Below, in pieces: positions 1-6,135 of a DNA stretch of 9,327 nucleotides. The stretch's first letter is position 1; the number at the start of each line of letters is the position of its first letter. The stretch is taken from contig CAVVVS010000136.1 in NCBI GenBank assembly GCA_963751355.1, forward strand, positions 1-9,327, written 5' to 3'. The translations under genes and the position numbers were made by a program. The DNA is from CAVVVS01 sp963751355. Lineage in GTDB: Bacteria; Bacteroidota; Ignavibacteria; Ignavibacteriales; Ignavibacteriaceae. Under the pieces are notes generated by a model that saw only the letters and a program-made list of their open reading frames with translations, was not told where the DNA came from and searched no databases.

Positions 1-2
1 TG

Positions 3-410
3 GATGCGGAGACGCGCTACCGGCGGGCCCTGGCCCTGAACCCCCGTTACGCGGCGGCCTGGAGCAACCTGGGCGTCGTCCTGGATGCGGAGGGCAGGAA
101 GGACGAGGCGACGGCGGCCTACCGCGAGGCCCTGCGGCGGGACCCACAGAACGCGGGCGCGAAGGTGAACCTGGCGCTGGTCTACCAGGCCGATGGGGAC
201 GTGGCGCAGGCGCGCCGGCTGCTGGGTGAGGTGCTCCAGGCGGATCCCACGCTGCCGGAGGGGCAGTATGCCCTGGCCCGGGTGCTGGACGGGCAGGGTG
301 ATGTGGCCGGGGCCATCCGCCACTACGACGCATTCCTCCGGAACGCCGGTGGGCGGTTCCCGGAGCTCGAGACGGCCGTCCGCCAACGGCTGGCCACGTT
401 GAAGGGAATG
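3..410 (+). CDS. TPR-repeat protein, internal/C-terminal fragment (GC-rich, foreign to rest of window)
   Basis: The frame is open from the window edge and reads as tandem 34-residue tetratricopeptide repeats: the end of one unit (YRRALALNPRY), then units beginning AAAWSNLGVVLDAEG, AGAKVNLALVYQADG and PEGQYALARVLDGQG, followed by FPELETAVRQRLATLK. TPRs form helical scaffolds for protein-protein contacts; the partner cannot be told. GC is about 75 % in the first 60 bases, with G or C in most third positions, unlike everything after ~410. The 5' end lies outside the window. The frame runs on to a stop at 528-530, but from about codon 137 the translation is no longer TPR-like and comes from the AT-rich DNA, so the native end is missing. 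The style suggests a myxobacterium or other GC-rich proteobacterium. TPR identity is secure; role unknown. Confidence 0.85.
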
Positions 411-413
411 CCG
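400..413. other. Abrupt composition break / likely chimeric junction
   Basis: GC content falls from roughly 70 % to below 40 % within a few bases. The TPR frame on the plus strand stops making sense here, and the C10 peptidase frame on the minus strand is cut at the same place, so two unrelated genes are both broken at one point. No insertion-sequence end, target duplication or tRNA is visible. A misassembly or library chimera explains this more simply than a natural transfer. Confidence 0.8.
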
Positions 414-836
414 AATCTTCTGACTCACCATCTCAGGGTGGTCCGTTACATAACGTATCTGTTTCTTGTAGCCTTCAATCCATTTGGAAACATTGACAGG
501 GATGTTGTCTTCAATGTATGCTCCCTCTGAAGAGTATCCCAGAATAGGCACAGCACCATCATCGCCGGATACCAGGATGAAGCCGTTGCCATTAGTAATG
601 TTGAAAATATAAACCAGTTCCTTGTCTGTGGCAGCTTTCCTGCTATTTTTTGAGAATAGCTTGATTTTTTTTTGTGAAACGAGCTCCAAATTAAAATTTG
701 AAGTGCTTTTTAATCCATCTGAGACATTTGCCTGTAAAAAGTGAATGGCTACCAATTTCGCATTATCAACCGGGACATGTTTTGCGAACACTCCGATAGA
801 AAAAAATAGAAAAAATAGAGTAAAATAATGTTTCAT
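411..836 (-). pseudogene. C10 family (streptopain-like) cysteine peptidase, N-terminal propeptide only, truncated
   Basis: Reading from ATG at 836 gives about 142 codons without a stop before the junction. Residues 1-18 (MKHYFTLFFLFFSIGVFA) are a signal peptide for export. Residues 83-102 (GNGFILVSGDDGAVPILGYS) followed by SSEGAYIEDNIPVNVSKWIEGYKKQI match the inhibitory propeptide of C10 peptidases (streptopain, interpain), where this strand-rich segment precedes the Cys/His catalytic domain. The catalytic domain would lie beyond ~411 but is replaced by GC-rich DNA, so nothing enzymatic is left here. C10 peptidases with this leader are typical secreted proteases of Bacteroidota. The upstream bases are AT-rich with no Shine-Dalgarno sequence. 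Family assignment rests on the propeptide motif; the truncation is probably an assembly artefact, so the real gene may be intact. Confidence 0.75.
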
Positions 837-1296
837 GTTTGAAAAATTAAATAGTTTAAAATGTATGATTACTTTAGATTCATTATCACAGCACTGTTAT
901 ATTGATGCCTGAATCTCATATTGTCTTTCAAATCGATTATTTAACAATGTAATTGATTCTTTCTGGAGCATGGCCTTTTTTAAAGATTGACTCGAAAGCG
1001 CACACCTCAGTATATCGAGATAATCGGCAAAATCTGTTAATTTAGGTAAATGTCCCGTCAGCAGATATTTTTTTTCAATTTGATGTTGAAAATAATAAAA
1101 TATTTTGATTTTATTTATAATTGTAATTCAAAATCCGATGTTTGGAATTAGGTTGTTTGATTGACAAACAAAATAACAAATGACCCTATACAACGAAAGT
1201 TAATTTCTAACTTACACTATCCCTGAATCATGCGGCGCGTGGGCCCGAAAAAACGCCCTCCTGATAGCTCCTAAAATCCGCAAGTCGGATTTTAGG
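837..1296. other. Intergenic stretch with one strong hairpin, no intact gene
   Basis: Apart from the doubtful remnant at 897-1127, no coding frame is convincing. The stretch ends in a near-ideal hairpin: 1269-1280 (TCCTAAAATCCG) pairs base for base with 1286-1297 around a 5-nt loop. No T-run follows, so it is not a standard intrinsic terminator on the plus strand. It lies directly against the structured repeat that starts at 1297. Confidence 0.6.
897..1127 (-). pseudogene. Possible gene remnant, unrecognised
   Basis: Between a TGA at 1128-1130 and a TAA at 897-899 the minus strand is open for about 76 codons. The first Met comes only about 30 residues before the end, so a normal start is missing. 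The reading (FQHQIEKKYLLTGHLPKLTD... RCALSSQSLKKAMLQKES) has a protein-like mix of charged and hydrophobic residues and could be the tail of a decayed gene. I do not recognise the family. Chance openness in AT-rich DNA is a real alternative. Confidence 0.25.
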
Positions 1297-1431
1297 AAAT
1301 ATCGAGATAAAACACAATTGAGCCTGCATTTTGATCCACACTACAACAATAAAGAGTTAGATGGTTAATCAACAATCTACCTCTTTTTTGGGCTCAACTG
1401 TGCCTTAATTCCTGATTTGTTGGTGGTAGGC
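1297..1431. repeat. Dispersed structured repeat, copy 1 (~135 bp)
   Basis: This block matches 6136-6271 with roughly 85 % identity and only small indels, in the same orientation. It has nested inverted repeats: an outer arm at 1318-1324 (TTGAGCC) with 1391-1397 (GGCTCAA), and an inner stem at 1354-1362 with 1375-1383. Its right edge merges into TAGGCCTC (1427-1434), an inverted match to GAGGCCTAAC at 2381-2390 beyond the next two genes. Both copies lie just 3' of a minus-strand gene. It may be a terminator-bearing recombination site or a non-autonomous repeat. Confidence 0.8.
1354..1389 (+). terminator. Terminator-like hairpin in repeat copy 1
   Basis: GAGTTAGAT (1354-1362) pairs with ATCTACCTC (1375-1383) with one mismatch, followed by six T (1384-1389) on the plus strand. 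Read on the minus strand, the same hairpin lies about 65 bases after the stop of the lipoprotein gene (1450-1875), with a weaker T-run, so it might end that transcript. Copy 2 at 6191-6230 has a perfect stem. Confidence 0.5.
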
Positions 1432-1449
1432 CTCTGGGTCAATTTCAAA

Positions 1450-1875
1450 TCATTCGAATGTTGGGATATGTCTGTATGGCTGAGCAAATAATGTATCCTT
1501 CCTTAATCCGATGTCCCAATAATTACTTTCACAGTCAAAAGGGTTAAATTTTAATTTTGGACCGTTTGATATACTAATTGTAAGATCGCCATCAACATTT
1601 TTTGAAATTACAATCAATGTTGCTAAACTAGTTGACTTTTCTGTAGTAATCGATTTCCTATTGATTATTGTTTTGTAATAATTAATATTTACATCATCAT
1701 TTTGAAAACCGCTTGTAAAAAATAAATAAAGAATGTCATCATCTGTATTATCTTCCAATTTTTTTACTTCTCGATTTTCAATATAATTGAAGATCACTTT
1801 TGTTTTGTAATTTTTTGTCTTTTGATTACAACCAGCAATTAGAAATATTCCAATAAGGATAATTAATCTGTTCAT
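1450..1875 (-). CDS. Small lipoprotein of unknown function
   Basis: The 141-residue product starts with a lipoprotein signal (MNRLIILIGIFLIAGC; lipobox LIAGC, lipidated Cys16), so it should sit in the envelope. The rest (TKVIFNYIENREVKKL... LATLIVISKNVDGDLTISISNG) is soluble and strand-rich, with no motif I recognise. It starts 11 bases after the stop of the TonB-C-like gene (1887-2351) on the same strand, so the two form one transcript and probably one cassette; both are exported, hinting at a shared envelope role. Structured repeat copy 1 follows the stop by 18 bases and may terminate transcription. Codon use and AT content match the neighbours. The start is fixed by the signal peptide. Confidence 0.8.
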   Translation of the reverse strand: MNRLIILIGIFLIAGCNQKTKNYKTKVIFNYIENREVKKLEDNTDDDILYLFFTSGFQNDDVNINYYKTIINRKSITTEKSTSLATLIVISKNVDGDLTISISNGPKLKFNPFDCESNYWDIGLRKDTLFAQPYRHIPTFE

Positions 1876-1886
1876 ATAGTTATTAT

Positions 1887-2351
1887 TTAAGGGTTTACCG
1901 CCCTCTCCTTGACGTTACTAAAATTAATTTCCATCGTTTCCAGAACCCTGGCGTATATTCCATTCTGTTTCCCAGGAATCCATTTGGGCATGGATGAAAT
2001 TAATCTTTTAATCTCCTTTTCATATCCATCGCATTTTTTGATCCCAACTAATACTTTCGTATTACCTACAGTTCCATCCCGCTCAACAACAAACTGAATA
2101 ATTGCTTTACCCTCACATTCATTTAATGGAGTTCTTATACTGTCAGCACAATATTGTCGAAAACTTTCTTTTGTTGAATTGCAATTTTTGTATTTAAAAA
2201 TTGGCATCTCTTCCACAACCACAAATAATGGTGCTGAGTCGTTCGAAGGGAGAGTCTCAGATTTAGGAATCACTACTTCTGTTACTTGAGCAACTAATTG
2301 TGATGGTAAAACTAAAAGTGTAATTGCTAAAATTAAAAATATCTCTTTCAT
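1887..2351 (-). CDS. Secreted TonB C-terminal-domain-like protein
   Basis: The 154-residue protein has an N-terminal signal peptide (MKEIFLILAITLLVLPSQLVAQ). Residues ~80-145 (EGKAIIQFVVERDGTVGNTK..., then SMPKWIPGKQNG...ARVLETMEINF) carry the pattern of the TonB C-terminal domain: a strand with a D-G turn, then a W-P-G-K motif before a final strand. Real TonB spans the inner membrane with an N-terminal helix and a proline-rich linker and energises outer-membrane receptors. Here the anchor and linker are absent, so it is probably a periplasmic stand-alone domain rather than a working TonB. Such short versions are common in Bacteroidota. It is the first gene of a two-gene unit with the lipoprotein at 1450-1875. 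A TATATTTG -7-like box lies upstream at 2457-2464. Confidence 0.8.
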   Translation of the reverse strand: MKEIFLILAITLLVLPSQLVAQVTEVVIPKSETLPSNDSAPLFVVVEEMPIFKYKNCNSTKESFRQYCADSIRTPLNECEGKAIIQFVVERDGTVGNTKVLVGIKKCDGYEKEIKRLISSMPKWIPGKQNGIYARVLETMEINFSNVKERAVNP

Positions 2352-2383
2352 CTATTTTAATTTAATGCCAGTTTTACACGGAG

Positions 2384-2521
2384 GCCTAACGCTTATGCAT
2401 CGCAGCTAGCTCCAGGCCGGGAGATTACCTCCGAAGTTGCCGCGTGGTTTTCAGCTCAAATATACACTTTCCTGTCGGGCGGGCACCAAAACCCGGCTTA
2501 GGGCTAGTTGCTGTTGTGTGC
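2384..2521. repeat. Palindromic recombination-site-like element S1
   Basis: GCCTAAC (2384-2390) on the left and GTTGTGTGC (2513-2521) on the right frame an imperfect inverted repeat: GCAGCTAGCTCCAGGCCGGG (2402-2421) pairs with 2492-2511 at 16 of 20 positions, the rest being transitions, three of which still allow G-T pairing. Read on the minus strand the right-hand core is GTTAGGC, a perfect fit to the integron core GTTRRRY. Size (138 bp) and layout resemble long attC sites. It separates the TonB-C-like and FISUMP genes. Confidence 0.65.
2457..2464 (-). promoter_or_regulatory. Bacteroidota-type -7 box (TATATTTG) within S1
   Basis: On the minus strand the bases read TATATTTG, matching TAnnTTTG. 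It lies about 105 bases before the ATG of the TonB-C-like gene (2351), inside the spacer of S1. A TTTG lies 23 bases upstream, a little further than the usual ~19-21, so the promoter is tentative. Confidence 0.35.
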
Positions 2522-2524
2522 AGG

Positions 2525-3271
2525 TTAATAATTTTTAATACATCTAATCGCTAATCCATAAATTCTGGGACTTGTACTTATATCAGCAGTTTCACTCCCT
2601 GGAATTGCGAGAGCATATGCCCAACTATTTGTTGTAGGAGTAGATGACCATATGAAAGCAAAGTATGTAGAGTATCTTTCTGTGCCATGATTATCCCGAT
2701 TTCCAGAAGATACCCATTTTAATTCTGAGGCATAAGCTCCATCCATATTTTTAGGCGACCAAGAATACATTTCCATAGCCAGTTCGTCACTTGTTGGTAC
2801 TCTCCACCCGTCGGGGCATGAACAATTGGTGTTTTTCACATCATTCCAAAGAGAATCATTCGAAACGACTAACCAATCTTCAGAATGTAAAGGAATCGCA
2901 ATAAATTTGTCATGACCAGGAATAATTCCAGTCGAAAGCTTTTGAATAGTATCGCTATTCCTTTTTTGATGTCCATCAGCTAACCTACCCCATTGAAATA
3001 AATCTCCAGAAGCTAATGAATCATTTTTAACAATTGCGGCTCTCTTAGCTCCAAGATTTCTATCAAGCCATAATTTTGTTACTGCTGTATTTAATGAGTT
3101 ACCTTTTGAATCCTTATAATAAGTTTTCTTAATAACATTATATATAACACTTTCTCCATTATATTCAAATGTAACTGTTTTTGGAAATTCTTTTTCTGTA
3201 ATATTCTTTTCTTTTTTACAAGATAATAGTCCAATAGAAAATAAGATCAGAATGTAAATAGGTCTTTTCAT
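2525..3271 (-). CDS. FISUMP-domain (Fibrobacter succinogenes major paralogous) lipoprotein
   Basis: The 248-residue protein starts with a lipoprotein signal (lipobox LLSC, Cys18), then an acidic/lysine spacer. The FISUMP domain follows: LWLDRNLGA at 67-75, GDLFQWGRLADG at 89-100, the hallmark CPDGWRVPTSDE at 152-163, FIWSSTPT at 206-213 and the closing GLAIRCIKN at 239-247. This W..NLG / F.WG..DG / CP.GWRVPT / WSS / RC order defines the family, which is abundant in Bacteroidota and Fibrobacterota as surface or envelope proteins; the molecular function is not established. The gene stands alone between sites S1 and S5; its edges (2514-2528 and 3313-3327) are inverted copies of each other at 12 of 15 bases, so it looks like a single-gene cassette. 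Start fixed by the signal peptide. Confidence 0.9.
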   Translation of the reverse strand: MKRPIYILILFSIGLLSCKKEKNITEKEFPKTVTFEYNGESVIYNVIKKTYYKDSKGNSLNTAVTKLWLDRNLGAKRAAIVKNDSLASGDLFQWGRLADGHQKRNSDTIQKLSTGIIPGHDKFIAIPLHSEDWLVVSNDSLWNDVKNTNCSCPDGWRVPTSDELAMEMYSWSPKNMDGAYASELKWVSSGNRDNHGTERYSTYFAFIWSSTPTTNSWAYALAIPGSETADISTSPRIYGLAIRCIKNY

Positions 3272-3319
3272 AATATATAATTATTTGGTTTCTAATTAAC
3301 GGGTAATTTTCTTTGACTT

Positions 3320-3475
3320 GCACTCAATGTTTTAATGTATGTCCAGTAATGGGGATCGTAGTACGTTCCTATCACACGTGAATAACCTTGAGGCGAGTGA
3401 TGCCCCTTGAAAACCTCTGAACTTTTCTCACGACCAAAGGAAGTAAACCCTTATACGATACGCCATGTGTTGTGC
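3320..3475. repeat. Palindromic recombination-site-like element S5 (degenerate)
   Basis: The right end is GTTGTGC (3469-3475). ATGGGGATCGTA (3349-3360) pairs with TACGATACGCCAT (3454-3466) at 11 of 12 positions with one bulged base. The left edge is the TGCACTCAA motif (3319-3327), the inverted partner of the FISUMP gene's other edge. The left arm starts further from the core than the right one, so the site may carry a small insertion. No gene is visible in 3272-3507 on either strand. Confidence 0.5.
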
Positions 3476-3507
3476 ACTGTTCATTTTAATAAAATAGCCA
3501 ATCAATA

Positions 3508-3648
3508 TTATTCTCTTTTTGCTCGATTATTTTTTAGGATATTGATTATTTCTGCCCCTTCCACTAACCATTTGTTATCCAGACATACAATCCTAATAAC
3601 CAAAATAATATTTTCCCAATCCTTACCGCTTACTGTTTGTGCACCGTA
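3508..3648 (-). pseudogene. C-terminal remnant of an unrecognised gene
   Basis: The minus strand codes about 46 residues (AQTVSGKDWENIILVIRIVC, then LDNKWLVEGAEIINILKNNR and AKRE) ending at TAA 3508-3510. The alternation of strand and loop and the 'V.I.CLDNKWLVEGA' ending look like the last strands of a small folded domain. There is no start codon in front; the frame enters straight from the stop codon of the membrane-protein gene (3649-3651). A core-like TTTGTGCAC (3636-3644) lies at the break, so the 5' part was probably lost in a recombination at that edge. Its 3' end lies 32 bases from the GTTGTGC end of S5, the spacing seen for other cassettes. Family not recognised. Confidence 0.5.
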
Positions 3649-4286
3649 TTATTCCATCTTATCCAATTTTTTTTCATATTCTAAAAAGGATTTAAATTCT
3701 TCTTCTGTCATAACCATTTTATAATACTGAATATCTTTTTCATTTTTTAAACTTTCATTTTTCGGATCACTTAGATAATTTTCATATGCTTTTATATAAT
3801 CCGGATAATCTCTATATTGAAATTTAATAATCGTCAAAATGGGCAACAAATAAATAAATAAACCAAAACCGCTAATGAGGAATATCCTTTTAAAAATTCG
3901 TTTATAAAAGGCATTTCTTTTTTTAAATATTTTATAACTGAATATAGAAAGAATATTAAAATTACAATTAGTCCAAATGCTATATCTAACTGTGATCCTG
4001 GCCAATCCTGCAATTTGAAAAGTATACCAATACATATTATTCCAAGTCCTAATCCGACAAAAATTGATTCAAATATTCTTAAAATAGGGTTGATCTTTAT
4101 AACATTTGAAAATGAAATATCTTTTAATTTAATTTCGTTGAAAAATGCAATGCCTAATGGGAAATAAAGACAAGCAAGGATTGTTATTGAAAGGGTAAAT
4201 ATTAAACTTCCTCCTGCAATTAGAAAGAATTTTAAAATTAGACTTATAAGAATTCCAAAGACTATAAATTTTTCAAGCTGTTTCAT
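3649..4286 (-). CDS. Polytopic membrane protein interrupted by a -1 frameshift
   Basis: From ATG 4286 (MKQLEKFIVFGILISLILKF) the first frame codes several membrane helices, including FVGLGLGIICIGILF followed by KLQDWPGSQ, a turn also seen in GldL-like Bacteroidota membrane proteins, and ends at TGA 3834. A second frame, -1 relative to it, continues naturally from ~3890: a further helix (RIFLISGFGLFIYLLPILTI) and a charged cytosolic or periplasmic tail (YRDYPDYIKAYENYLSDPKN, then MTEEEFKSFLEYEKKLDKME) to TAA 3649. Joined at FLK/RIF they make one protein of about 213 residues. The join coincides with T TTA AAA (3888-3894, minus), a slippery heptamer in the correct phase. A one-base deletion or homopolymer error is the simpler explanation. 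A GTG 27 bases further upstream lies in the recombination core and is unlikely to be the start. Function unknown. Confidence 0.65.
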
Positions 4287-4309
4287 TTTCTCGTGGTATT
4301 TTATATTGT

Positions 4310-4440
4310 GCACAACGGTTGCGCTATAATTAGTTGCCGATTGCGGTGAACTTCCCTGTCAAACCCCACCGCCATTGTTGCGGGCTAAGTGCTTTGTTGT
4401 CCGAACGAAACCGGCAATTAATTATAGCGGCGTGTTATGC
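4310..4440. repeat. Palindromic recombination-site-like element S2 (best preserved)
   Basis: GCACAAC (4310-4316) and GTTATGC (4434-4440) are the ends. Inside them CGCTATAATTAGTTGCCG (4322-4339) pairs with 4412-4429 at 17 of 18 positions, the exception being a transition. A smaller internal stem pairs GCGGTG with CACCGC. The overall plan, short cores at both ends, long near-perfect arms and an unpaired centre, is that of an attC-type folded site, with longer arms than class 1 integron sites. It lies between the membrane-protein start (4286) and the end of the next gene (4452). Confidence 0.75.
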
Positions 4441-4451
4441 GGTCGGCTTTT

Positions 4452-5012
4452 TTATATCTTGTTTATCAGTTTTAGTGTTTTTAAGTCGTAAATGTGTATT
4501 TCATTTTTGTCTGTTTTATCGTATTTGTCATTGTTGTTCGTGTCGTAATGTCCTGTAACTACAATCGTTCCAGTCAACTCATTAACGATCCAGGTCCTTA
4601 CGAAAAACTTACTATCTGTAAGTTGTGTTTTTTCTTTACCGTCTGGTGATAAGACTATTATTTGTGTCGGGTCGTTCCAGTCAATTCCGCTTTTTCCGTT
4701 TAGGTCAACAGTCCTTGCAGCAACAAAAATTAAATTGATTGCTAAACTGTCAAGTTTTATTTGTTCAAGTTTTTCAATTCCAGCGTCATTTGGAAAGTCA
4801 ACCTGATTTGTCTCGCCAGTTTTTGTGTTTATGAATAAAAGGTATCTACTTTTCGTTTCAAGCTTACCCCAGTTTTCAATTGAGGCGATTACATATTCTG
4901 ACCCAACAACTTCTGTCAGTTTGTTAAAGTGAACGTAATTATACTTGTCCTGTCCATAAGCAGTCAAAGTCAAAGCTGTCAGTGCAATTATCAATATTTT
5001 ATTCATTGTCAT
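4452..5012 (-). CDS. Secreted protein of unknown function
   Basis: The product (184 or 186 residues) begins with a signal peptide (MNKILIIALTALTLTAYGQ), so it is exported. The mature part (YVIASIENWGKLETKSRYLL, IIVLSPDGKEKTQLTDSKFF, EIHIYDLKTLKLI) has the 'SPDG' and 'D.KT' turns of beta-propeller-like repeats, but too few to claim a propeller. DTNNNDKYDKTD is rich in Asp/Asn and could bind a metal. ATG occurs at 5012 and 5006; the second starts directly with the signal peptide and is slightly preferred. The gene stands alone: GTTATGCGG (4434-4442) and CCGCATAAC (5050-5058) flank it as a perfect 9-bp inverted pair, the clearest cassette boundary in the window. No terminator or promoter is obvious. 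No family is recognised. Confidence 0.75.
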   Translation of the reverse strand: MTMNKILIIALTALTLTAYGQDKYNYVHFNKLTEVVGSEYVIASIENWGKLETKSRYLLFINTKTGETNQVDFPNDAGIEKLEQIKLDSLAINLIFVAARTVDLNGKSGIDWNDPTQIIVLSPDGKEKTQLTDSKFFVRTWIVNELTGTIVVTGHYDTNNNDKYDKTDKNEIHIYDLKTLKLINKI

Positions 5013-5051
5013 TCGTTATCATTTTTGATGGTGTCGTCTTTTTAAGCTGCC

Positions 5052-5131
5052 GCATAACGAGTGGCTAAACACACCCATGGTTTTTACTCCTCAAATTTGA
5101 GGGGTATGTGTAACAGTTGCATTTATTTTGC
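5052..5131. repeat. Palindromic element S3, copy 1 of an 80-bp dispersed repeat
   Basis: It begins GCATAAC (5052-5058), continues TGGCTAAACACACCC and centres on an inverted repeat (ACTCCTCAAATTTGAGG, with the right arm changed by one base). The whole block matches 9247-9327 at about 80 %. In both places the GCAYAAC edge faces the start of a minus-strand gene (4452-5012 and 8408-9169). It therefore acts as the boundary element of those cassettes. The decayed recombinase gene ends 32 bases further right. Confidence 0.7.
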
Positions 5132-5162
5132 ATATGTGCTCAGCCCCTTCGTTTTAGCTTAG

Positions 5163-5423
5163 TTAAATAAATCTAGCAATAATTTTACAAATCCGGGTTA
5201 TCCATCTGACTTTTATTTGATCAAGGCCTCTTTGAGTTATATGGGTGTATATCTCGGTCGTATTACTGCTTGAATGTCCCGTCATATCCTTAATATACCC
5301 TAAATCTGCCCCATTTTCCAAACTGTGTGTCCCTTACATTTGCCGAAAGGTATGAAGTGACGTCTTCTTATTTTTCCCGGCAGCCTTTACTGCAGCCTGG
5401 AGCAATTGAAAATAGCCACTGTA
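5163..5423 (-). pseudogene. Tyrosine recombinase (XerD/phage-integrase type), C-terminal catalytic remnant
   Basis: The minus strand reads YFQLLQAAVKAAGKNKKTSL, HTFRQM, a TAA stop (5334-5336), then GTHSLENGADLGYIKDMTGHSSSNTTEIYTHITQ-like sequence to TAA 5163. The order HTFR...THSLENGADL...TGHSSSNTTEIYTH is the C-terminal half of tyrosine recombinases: the box-II His and Arg (HTFR), the GH histidine, and the nucleophile tyrosine in EIYTH. These enzymes cut and rejoin DNA at specific sites. The TAA replaces the aromatic residue in the usual RHSFATH motif, and a TAG (5424-5426) plus the tandem repeat replace the N-terminal part, so the gene is dead. It is closest to the Bacteroidota 'SSKTTEIYTH' type; no IntI-specific insert is visible. 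Its position beside S3 suggests it may once have served these sites, but a passing element's integrase is equally possible. Confidence 0.85.
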
Positions 5424-5460
5424 CTATAAGTTGTTTAAGGTACTTTTCTCCTTCTTCTAC

Positions 5461-5682
5461 CTCACGTGTCCTCATGTGCCTTATATGGTTCCCTTCTTCC
5501 TTCCTATGTGACCTCATGTGCCTTATGTGGTTCCCTTCTTCCTTCTTATGGACCTCATGTGGTTCCCTTCTTCCTTCTTATGTGACCTCATGTGCCTTAT
5601 GTGGTTCCCCTCTTCCTTCTTATGTGACCTCATGTGGTTCCCTTCTTCCTTCTTATGTGACCTCATGTGCCTTATGTGGTTC
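5461..5682. repeat. Tandem repeat of ~42/33-bp units
   Basis: About five and a half units of TCATGTG(CCTTATGTG)GTTCCC + TTCTTCCTTCTTATGTGACC. Units alternate between a long form (42 bp) and a short form lacking the 9-bp CCTTATGTG block (33 bp); one long unit has lost 2 bp near 5549-5550. The strand is pyrimidine-rich (C/T) with regular ATGTG steps. Plus-strand frames stay open only because unit lengths are multiples of three. The array sits where the N-terminal half of the recombinase should be. It looks like a minisatellite; no spacers, so not CRISPR. Confidence 0.85.
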
Positions 5683-5698
5683 CTACAGCTAATTCTGA

Positions 5699-5884
5699 AC
5701 CAACCGGTAAAATGATTGACTGCACCATGGTGATACTAAATTGAATTTTCATGGCCTCGAAAACAAGAAATTCAGGCAACACAATCATGACAATCAAAAA
5801 AATCACATAAATCATGGTTCAGACAATTTATATGATGATCAGCAATACAAATATTCTTTACCAACCGGTAAAATGATTGGCTGC
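5699..5884. repeat. Pair of 25-bp direct repeats flanking an AATCA-rich stretch
   Basis: ACCAACCGGTAAAATGATTG plus RCTGC occurs at 5699-5723 and 5860-5884 with one difference. The 136 bp between them contain short degenerate AATCA/ATCAT steps (5783-5818). No coding frame is convincing in 5424-6279. The pair could be the footprint of a small element or a duplication. Confidence 0.65.
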
Positions 5885-5894
5885 GTCATATCAA

Positions 5895-5923
5895 CCCCGA
5901 CAGGGTTCAAAACCCTGTCAGGG
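5895..5923. repeat. REP-like hairpin
   Basis: CCCCGACAGGGTT (5895-5907) pairs with AACCCTGTCAGGG (5911-5923) around the loop CAA, with one mismatch. There is no T-run, so it resembles the intergenic AACCCTGTCAGGG palindromes common in Bacteroidota rather than a terminator. A smaller perfect hairpin (TCCGG TAG CCGGA) follows near 5973-5985. Confidence 0.6.
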
Positions 5924-6135
5924 ATAGTTACTACCCCTTCCGTTTCATCCTTAACCCTCACTGCAAAAATATATCCGGTAGCCGGAGGGAATCAAACTTA
6001 ATAACCGGCTTTCAACACCAAAACAGGAAACCGGGCAAAACGGCAAAAGAAACACACTGGCAGGGAAAGTATAAAATCGTTTAATCCCCTTAGTGTATAG
6101 CTTTGATCGACAGCGGTTAAGCCCAACATCCCGAC

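Noticed and set aside
3407..3724. 105-codon plus-strand frame
   Set aside because: Lies over site S5, the minus-strand remnant and the membrane-protein end; shadow of minus-strand coding.
4284..4313. Alternative GTG start for the membrane protein at 4313
   Set aside because: The GTG lies in the GTGCACAAC core of S2; the ATG at 4286 gives a normal N-terminus.
4334..4558. Cys-rich 74-codon plus-strand frame
   Set aside because: Covers palindrome S2 and the antisense of the secreted-protein gene.
5461..5682. CRISPR array
   Set aside because: Units are directly adjacent with no unique spacers, and no cas gene is present.
5327..5715. Two open frames on the plus strand with repeated WFPSSFLCDL-like residues
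   Set aside because: They arise from the tandem repeat, whose units are multiples of three; composition is repetitive and nothing resembles a protein family.
5741..6001. 86-codon plus-strand frame
   Set aside because: Runs across a direct repeat, an AATCA-rich stretch and a REP-like hairpin; His/Asn-rich start is low complexity and no promoter or family is seen.
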